64,000 bases of DNA from Semisulcospira habei (Eukaryota > Mollusca > Gastropoda > Semisulcospiridae): positions 165,668,519 through 165,732,518 of the forward strand of contig BTPG01000004.1 in the NCBI GenBank assembly GCA_036245525.1, given 5' to 3'. Both the position numbers and the translations under genes were made by a program. Position 1 is the stretch's first letter. Each line of letters begins with the position of its first letter. Positions 14,154-23,100 of this stretch are shown here, piece by piece. Below the pieces are notes generated by a model, which was given only the letters and a program-made list of their open reading frames with translations, was not told the DNA's origin and made no database searches.

Positions 14154-17100
14154 GGGGAGGGGGGACGGGGGAAATGCACATGACTCTGTCTCCAACCAAC
14201 CTCTATCTGCAAGAGGCATAAATTCACATCAGCCTCTGCGACTGCATACAAATAATAATCATGAATTCGCGTGAGCCCCCGAAGTCGCAGGGGCTCACAA
14301 TAATTCACATCTATTGCTTGTATGAACCATTCTCATTAACTTGAAGCCATGCTGTTCATACAGCCCAGGATCTTCAAAAAGCTGAATTTCCGCCAAATGT
14401 CTGAAAATTGCACGCTTGATGAGCAAACCGACTTGCTTGGACAAGATCTGTGGTGAGGACACTCACGTGCTTTGATAAGATCTGTGGTGAGGACTTGCAG
14501 CAGCATGGGGGACATGGAGGCCAGCTGTAGCAGGAAGGGGACGGTCGTTACTCTCATGGCGTCGCCCTCTGACTGCAGGCCCTCCTGCCAAACACACGCA
14601 CGGGTCACAACACAATCCACACCAACAGACAAACTTACACGCATGTACACATGGAAAATGAAAACCAAACTAAACAATAAGACCCACAACAACAACAAAA
14701 ACCCTAGAATGACAAAGCCCTTATGGCTAATGTGATCCAACACTTTGATAAAAACAAAAATTTGATAAAAAAACGGTCAATCTCATGTCCTTGACCTTTT
14801 CCAAGGGGTCATCCAAAGCAGTATGCACAGTATGTTGGCATATCAGTATGTGCCATCAGGTAGTAAATTTTCAAGTAAAAAAGGCAGGAAACAGGTGAAC
14901 GATGGTCTTAAACGACAGGTCATCTCTCATAAGGGTAGATGCAGAAAACAGGTTGTGCTGTGAATGTTTTCTCTTGCATTTAACCCATTACATCCTGAGG
15001 CTGATATTGTAAAATTTTGCTTATTGTCCTACGACAGCTACATTACAGCTTATGAGCTAGATCAACCATTTTAGTTCAAGGGTGGTGCCAGAATAGCTTG
15101 GCGCCAAGCTATTCTGCAGCACCCTTGACACGGCTTTACCAGCCAGTGCTTGTGCGTAGCACTTAGTTCGCTTCAGGCTGCCAGAGAGATAAGGCGCGGC
15201 AAGGTCAAATTCTACTCTCACGCGCTCATTCTATTTATATCGCACTTGCAACTGTGTGGTACACAGCATGTCCGGTGCTCTGCGCTATAACAACTACCTA
15301 CACGTTTGTATTCATAACACATCTCAGCCTAAAGTGACTGTTGTGAAAGTAACATCGTTCACTAGTTGAAATTCTCACCTACACACCGATACCAAACATG
15401 ACAACATTACGACTTACACTTGTGTAGCAGATTATGGTGAAAATAAAGAGAACGAGAATTTGATGTACGATGTCGGTGTTTGTTGTGAAATTGACAAAGT
15501 TCGCACAGCTATAACACGAAGACGTAACTTTTCCCAGTGAAACACACTTGCATGCATAGGGGTCAGCATGCCTACAGTAAGTATCACCTACCGGATTTTC
15601 GCTACGCGCTGGGGGACGGAAGCAGGAGGGTGGTTAATGAGGTCACTGACAGGTCGCGTTCTGGCATTTCAACTCGCCCATAGTCCCGGTACTCCACAGA
15701 CTGCTAATGCCCTCCGTGTACTAAAATCTGATTAGTCCATGACAGGTCACAGTATTCAACAGTGTTTTTAAATATAACTTGCGGTTCAGCACATTTGCTG
15801 ACACACTAGACACAAGAACAATACTGAGTTTCTGTTCACAGATACACAAGACCGACTCTGGCTAAACAGCGTTATACGAGAATTTTTTTTGTTTTACTAT
15901 TGGAGGAATGACGGAGTGGAGGACGGGTGACACGAGTGTCATGTGCTCGGTCATGAGCAGTCTGAGTTTTCCTCCTCTGTCTGCAAGCCAAATGTCCTGC
16001 TCTTTAAAATGTTAATGGTAGCGTGACTCTCTTCACCTCCCTGCTCACCATGAAGCGCCAACCCAAATCCCCACTTAGTCATAAAGTCAACGCAGTGACA
16101 TTCCAGGATATGTTGTTTCGGAATGATGCTACTGGCTGGAAAAGTACTTTGAAAAAAACGCATGTAGTTTGCAATCTTGTCATTGATATCTTGCATTGAT
16201 TCATTTCTGCTCTTCACCGGCATTTTGTGAGAAACATTAGTATGGACTTGTGAGTACAGGTCGTTCAGAATTCGTAACTTTAAGGATATGTCATGCGCTG
16301 CTGCATGAAGTTTAGGATCATCTGTCAGCTTCATGGTATTGCTGATAACACTGTCACCAACATCAGTGAACACATCATACTTCAAGTAACGGTGGCAGTG
16401 GTTGCCAACAAACGAACGGCCATGGTATGCTGGCATGAATATCTTATTCCTCTTTAGTGCTTCGTCAAGGCCAGAAGTGACAGGTCCGCACAGACATGGC
16501 AACTTTGTCTCTTCTCTCAGAGCTTCTACTGCATCTTCTGCTCACGTCGTTCAAACTGCTTCCCACTCTCATTGTGTCTCTTGTCGCTCAACACTGCAAT
16601 ACCCTCAGTCAGCTGTTTTCTTTTTTCCAGTTCTTTGATGACTCTTACTTCTGAAATGTACTTTTCAAAAGGTATGTTTCCATCATATGCCTCCTTTCCC
16701 TCGGCCAGTCTTTTAGAAATGGCTTTATCAAGTTCGTGGCATTCTTGCTCTAGGAGGGAATGATGTTTTTTTTTAACTATACCTAACAGAAGATGGAGGT
16801 ATGGTGGTGCCGTTTGCGAAATCTCAACATCAAAGATTGGTTCATGTACAACATTGTTGTAACCCTTGGCATTCTTTTTGTCTCCTCCTGCACGCATGTA
16901 TCGCCTGTAATCCCACTTGATGTTGTTAAGAGTTCTCTGTTTCACTTGTACTCGCTCATGTGGAGCTCTTTGTAGCTGACTTTTCAAAGCTGTACACCAG
17001 AGACAAGGGTGGACCCCTTGTGCTCCTGAGAGACCAAAGAGTTCGACGAGAAAATCGTAATCGCCAAACAGAAATACACAAATCTGTTTTTCTTTCCATT

Positions 17101-20100
17101 TCATGGTTTGGAGAACTGACACCTGCTCTTTAAACGACTGCAAAATTGTTTGAAGATTTTCATGACTGTCTTTACAGTTAGCCATACACACCAAAAAACG
17201 TATTGTGTTTAGAGTTAGGGTTTTGGAGATTAGCAACTTGAAGCATTGTTTTATAACTGTTACCGCCATGATCTCCTCCTAGTTTTATCCAAATTTCATC
17301 TTTTGGTATTTGATCATGCCATTCAAGATTTGCAGCTTCAAACTTGTCAAGCAGTTCAGGAACAAAATGTGTGAGATCCTCTATGTAGGCGACAGGCGTT
17401 TTCTGGCTTTCCTTCTTGTTTGTGACTTTGTTGTCAAAGGTCAGATTCTTTTGTTCAATGGTCACTGTGCCACAGAGCGCTTCTTTCTGGGTCTGCATTT
17501 CCTTTCTTTCACTTTCAAGTTTGACACCAATACTTCTCATGAAGCGTTTGTATGTTCTGTACTTGGACCAGCTTAATCCTAGATTGGTTCTCAGAGCAAT
17601 ACCCTGTTTTCTACAGACATACACGGATCGCCTATGGCCTGCTCTGTTTAATATTGCAGTCATTTTTTCATTTCTTTCTCGTCTTAACTCGTCAGTTATT
17701 TGTTCAGCTTCGTCCACTTCTGATCCACCAGACATATTTGCTCTAGCACGGGCTAATACCTTCGACCTTCTTTGTATTACGGCCGATGATGCCCCTGTTG
17801 TTGGTTTTCTTGGTTTGGGTATGTGCATAAAATACAAAGGCTGTCCTCCAGTCTTGCAACGGATTGTGGCATCAGCTGATTCATTAAGCATTGTGCGGTT
17901 TAGTGCCGTCTGATATTTTTCTTCCTCCTTTGTCAATGGCATCTGCAGTTCCTGGACAGGTCGAAGGCTGGGTCGTTTGATATGTGAAGATGTGGCTATA
18001 TCGACACCCATTTTTTCAATGGGTGAAATGGCTATTTCACATGTCCGCTTGGCTGATGGAGATGGGGTCCACACTTTTTGTAATGGTGACGTTTGAGCAT
18101 CGACTTTGCATGGCGTTTTACGGGGAGTAGACATCGGGGGAATGAAAACTTGTATACCACTATCACCTTCATTAGTGCTGTTATTAGGGTCAGTGTTATG
18201 AGTGTCACTGTGACATTCCACAGATCAAAACGGTCGTTTCTTCCCATGTGCACCCTTCGCTGGTCGTCCTTTACCTAGCTGCATGAAATGAACGCACGCG
18301 ACACATTCTTCAACACTCGTATTTGGATCGAACATGGTCCAAATGTGTTGTGATGAGGCAATATCAGACGCAGCATTTCGCGTTGTCTCCGCAGACACAC
18401 GTGTTTCAGAGTCTATCCGTTTCATCCGACTATAGCAACTACTACACATTGTTTTGGAGTGCATCAGGTCTTTGTCTTCCTGGATATTAATTCCATAACA
18501 CTTGTGGATTAAGTGTTCATATTTGATACAAAGATATGACTTTTTATCACCATGTTTTTTTTTTTTTTTGATCTCCCGCCACATATTCTGCACAATGCAT
18601 TTAATCGCAGTGCATGGAACACACCTGTGTGTACACAGTCTGTACGCGTTTCAACAGACTCCATCATGATCAAAAGTTAAATCAAAAGTACACGTACAAG
18701 GTTCACTGTTAGTGTTACACTATTTCCCGAGAAAGAAACGTGACTATCTCCTCAATAGTATCCGTGTAACTAAGCCCTCACTTTCCCCGATTCGCCGGGA
18801 GTGTACTAAGGCAGGCGCCTGGTACTTGTCTGTCGACACTTGTCAGTGACCTCGTTAACCACCCTCCTGCTTCCGTCCCCCAGCGCGTAGCGAAAATCCG
18901 GTAAGTGATACTTACTGTAGGCATGCTGACCCTTATGAATGCAAGTGTGTTTCATTGGGAAAAGTTACGTCTTCGTGTTATAGCTGTGGGAACTTTGTCA
19001 ATTTCACAACAAACACCGACATCGTACATCAACAAATTCTCGTTCTCTTCATTTTCACCATAATCTGCTACACAAGTGTAAGTCGTAATGTTGTCATGTT
19101 TGGTATCGGTGTGTAGGTGAGAATTTCAACTTTTGAACGATGTTGCTTTCACAACAGTCACTTTAGGCTGAGATGTGTTATGAATACAAATGTGTAGGTA
19201 GTTGTTATAGCGCAGAGCGCCCGACACACTGTGTAACGTGCAGTAGCAGGTGCGATATAAATAGAATGAGCGCGAAAGAGTGGAATTTGACCTCGCCGCA
19301 CCTTATCTCTCTGGCAGCTAGAAGCGAACTAAGTGTCAGCTGTGGTAAAGGCGTGTTGAATAAATAATAATAATAATAAATCAGAGCATTAAATAGGCGC
19401 TTTATCCCAATTGAATATCGGTGCAAAGCGCCGCCGTGAACTGAACCCAACAAGCACGCTCACGTGAATCACGCGCATTCACTCACACACTGTACATAAA
19501 CACAGAACATTCACATGGTGCTAAGGGCAAGCTCAAGCGAGCTACTGAAGTTTTGGACATTCAAATAGTGTTATGTTTAAAATTTGATAATTGAAATTTG
19601 ATTAAGTGGGCTGCAATTGATACCAAAGTCGTGGGGGAGGAAGAACCGGAGTACCCGGAGAAAGACCCCCTCGACGGTCCCCCTGAATTAATGGTGACAC
19701 TTAATAACTTACTAGAGGAGAAAAGTCCGACGCCGGAACCCGGCATCGAACCTCGCACCTTTTGCATTGGTGGCAGGCGCCTTAACCACTGCGCCACGGA
19801 CTGCCTACAGAACTATCATAGTCAAATAAATTTCAAGCGGAAGCGTATCGGGACGAAAAGGGCTGACTGGTTTACAAATGACTGATTTGTTCGCTACCTC
19901 AAACAGTGCCGTCAGTGCCTTTCTGATGTCCTGCTGGTGTTTCGAAGCCAGGTGTCCCAGAATGCCAACCACAGAGGCCATCTTTGGGATCTTTTTTCTT
20001 GAACCAGGGTCGCGGTCAGACATATCTTTCCCAGCAGTGCAGAAATCTTTCAGGCCGCAGTTCAGAACGCGAGTGATGATAGTTGTGGGGAAACAGGACC

Positions 20101-23100
20101 TGGTAGCCATGGAAAACGTGTCACAATACAAAGTTAATTTTAACCCTTAAACTCCCAGAACTAAATGACTTCCATTCTGGAGCTGATGCAGATGAGGGGG
20201 CTTCCGACGTGCTTCGCACCGTGCTGACCCTAGTCCTGTCTGTGTTTCGTAGATCGCTCACATTATTCGGTAATCAATTTGCCCTGTGTACTTTCAGTGA
20301 CAAAATTGTGCATCCACCAGCAGGGACGGGATTAAATGTGCTGGCCTATGATTTTAGACCTTGCGGACTAGATCCGAAAGGTGACAAATCACAGGAATGT
20401 AACAAGTGAAATTTGGTTGACAGCATCAAAGTAAGTCACACGAGTAGAAGCAGGGGTCAGCCGCCTGTGTGAGCTTAGCCCTGTGTCAGCCACCAACTCA
20501 TTCAGCCCCACAGCCGTATTTCCCAAATTTTGGAGGCATCATCTAATGACTATGCACCAGTTCCAGGAGGTGGATCGACCATGATAATTCAAGGGCAGTG
20601 CCAGATTAGCTTGGCGCCAATAGGCACCAAGCTAATCTGGCATTACCCTTGAATTATCATGGTCAACCCATCTTATGGGTGGGACCGAAAAAAAAGTTGA
20701 ATCCTGAAACAAGGGTCTTGGAGCACTTTTTAAGTGAAAAAAAAAAATTTAAAATTAAAATCCGGAAATCCGGCTGTATCTGGAAAAGTCCCACCCATGC
20801 CATCTCCTGCTGTAGTGCGTCAGGACTGAATGGGGTCAGCAAGGTGCTCTGCTACAGCGGCACAACACTCACCCTGCTGTAGCGGTGCACCTTGCTTAGT
20901 GGCTGGTGCAGGACTGAGCTCACTCAGGCAACTGGCCTCAGGAGATGGCTAGGATGTGATGGTTCAAGCTGCTCTGGCACTACCCTTGAACCATCTAGAT
21001 CAAACCTCCAATGAGCGGTCACCCCTGTTGCCAAGAAAAAGTTGGCATAAACAGCAGGTGACCGTTCAAAGGGAGGTTTGATGGAAACGGACCGTGGCGT
21101 GCTTGAGACACTCGAAAAGGAAATCCAGACCAAAAGGTGACTGCCAAGCGTGTAAAATGCAAAAAAGTACCCAAAGGAAAAAGAAACACGCTTAGTTTGC
21201 CTTCAGGTTGGTGTTTAGCAGGCTTTGTGTATTAGACACTCAGCCTACTTCGTGCCCAAGGGTACTCCCCGTTCATTCTTTCTTCTCTCTCTCTTTCTTT
21301 CCGGCCTCATGCACATTTGCTTGCACACGCTTACACACACTCTTGTAGCTTGTGATCACTTTCTCTCACTCTCTCTGAGTTTTTCGTTGACGTCATTTTC
21401 ATTGTACTTCTTTTTTTACGCACTTTTTTTATTTTATTTTATTTTACGTCACATCCTTCAGTTGCCACATTCCTTCTGCGATAAATGAAGATAAGTAGTG
21501 ACTCATCTCTATATTCGTTTATTTAAAAAAAAGGTATTTACCTGAAATATTACTAAATTGTCTTGTAACTGTCTTTTCTAAGTGTGTTTCTTTCTCCATT
21601 GGGTACTTCTTTACTCGAATAGTAACATAATTGTGGATGTGTCAACGTCAAAATGGGACCTCGGTCATCACCTCCTCAGGTGCCAAGCTAATCTGGCACT
21701 ACCCTTGAGTTATCATGGTCAATCCACCTCCTGCAACTGGAACATAGTTGTTAGGTAACACTTCCCAAATTTGTGAAATGCGCTCGTGGGTTGAAGGAAT
21801 TAAAAATGTGTTTGTGTGTACCAGTGAGGGACCGAGAGCAGTGCGTGTCAATGTGCGTCGCTGCTGTGTTGTTGGGGATAAGAGGGAACAGATACAAATA
21901 TGACACCAACTGCAGGAGAACTTACCCAATGCGAGCCACCACCCAGTCAAAGTGGGGGGAATATCTGACAGAGGCTTCCAACAGGGCGTCCACACATATG
22001 TCTGGCGCTCCTCCCACCCTGCAGAAGTAAGTTGTCCACGCATTCAAATGGATATCTACCACTCACACCTACTGATGACTGAACAACTAATTCTAAGGGT
22101 GGTGCCAGAATAGCTTGGCGCCCAGAGGTGCCAAGCTATTCTGGCACCCCCCTTGAACTAAATGGAAGACCAAATGTCTGCCACAAAAGCTTCCTTACTA
22201 AGTTACTTGTATTGTAAATATTCCTCTTCGAAGCTGTTCCAGTTTCCCAAAGCTTTTTCGATTCAACATGGGTGCGCCACCCATGGTGAATCGAAAAATC
22301 TTTAACTCATTCAGCCCGACTGAATGAGTTAAAATAATAAAGAAACAGCATCTGCGGGGTCTCATAAGAATATATGCATCAGGCACAAAACTAATCTGGC
22401 ACTACCCTTGAATTAATGCTGGAGACATAGTTCCTTATGAGATGGCACCAAGCTAATCTGGCACTACCCTTAAATTAATGCTAGTCATAGTTCCTTATGA
22501 GACGGCACCAAGCTAATCTGGCACTACCCTTAAATTAATGCTAGTCATAGTTCCTTATGAGACGGCACCAAGCTAATCTGGCACTACCCTTCAATTAATG
22601 CTAGAGACATAGTTCCTTACGAGACGGCACCAAGCTAATCTGGCACTACCCATAACTCATTCAGCCTGACGGCCGTATTTCCCAAATTTTGGAGGCGTCA
22701 TCTAATGACTATGCACAAATTGCAGGAGACGGATCGACCATGATAGTTCAAGGGCGGTGCCAGATTAATCTGGCACTACCCTTGAATTATCATGTTCGAC
22801 CTATCTCCTGTTGTAGTTTGTCAGGGCTGAATGGGTTAAATTAATGCTAGAGACATGGTTCCTTATGAGACGGCGCTGCCGTGCCCCTTGCAGTCCAGGC
22901 ACTACAAATGAGGACTGGATGTACTCACATGGCCGCGAAACACTCCGTAGCCAGCTCCATCAGGAGCTTGGTGGGCGGGCACGTCATCCACAGCTGAAGA
23001 AGTTCGTTGAGTGAGTTGGACAGAGACATCATGCTCTGGTTGGAGGAATACTTGCTGCTGATTTGACCCAGGAGTGTCAGCGACCACTGGAATGACAAGA

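Larger units (their letters stand above)
15125..19359 (-). mobile_element. Chapaev/N-RAG-TP-like DNA transposon with ~520-bp terminal inverted repeats
   Basis: The element itself is 15129-19355 (4,227 bp). It starts CACGGCTTTACCA and its other end is the complement of CACGCCTTTACCA. TTGA at 15125-15128 and 19356-19359 is the candidate 4-bp target duplication. Inverted repeats are 15129-15652 and 18841-19355. Four minus-strand frames encode a transposase with an N-terminal domain like RAG1 and a DDE core. Known family facts: Chapaev elements start CAC and make 4-bp duplications, and Aplysia N-RAG-TP pairs a RAG1-like N-terminus with such a core. The copy is dead (one in-frame stop, two frameshifts) but only lightly damaged. 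It lies in the largest INTS5 intron, on the same strand as INTS5. Confidence 0.85.

Noticed and set aside
13584..14221. Proline/glutamate-rich frames of 111-199 codons on both strands
   Set aside because: Product of a 51-bp (17-codon) tandem repeat derived from a SINE; all frames are open for the same reason.
15129..19355. Assignment of the long-TIR transposon to piggyBac or Kolobok because of nearby TTAA elements
   Set aside because: Its duplication is TTGA, its ends start CAC, and its protein resembles Chapaev/RAG1, not piggyBac.
19740..19806. tRNA gene on the minus strand; likewise 42130-42236
   Set aside because: A and B boxes are present but they head SINEs with retroposon bodies, and no full cloverleaf is evident.
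21699..22043. 114-codon minus-strand frame as a gene
   Set aside because: It reads the INTS5 exon 21926-22018 in the wrong register; the correct frame gives the conserved SPHFDWVV block.
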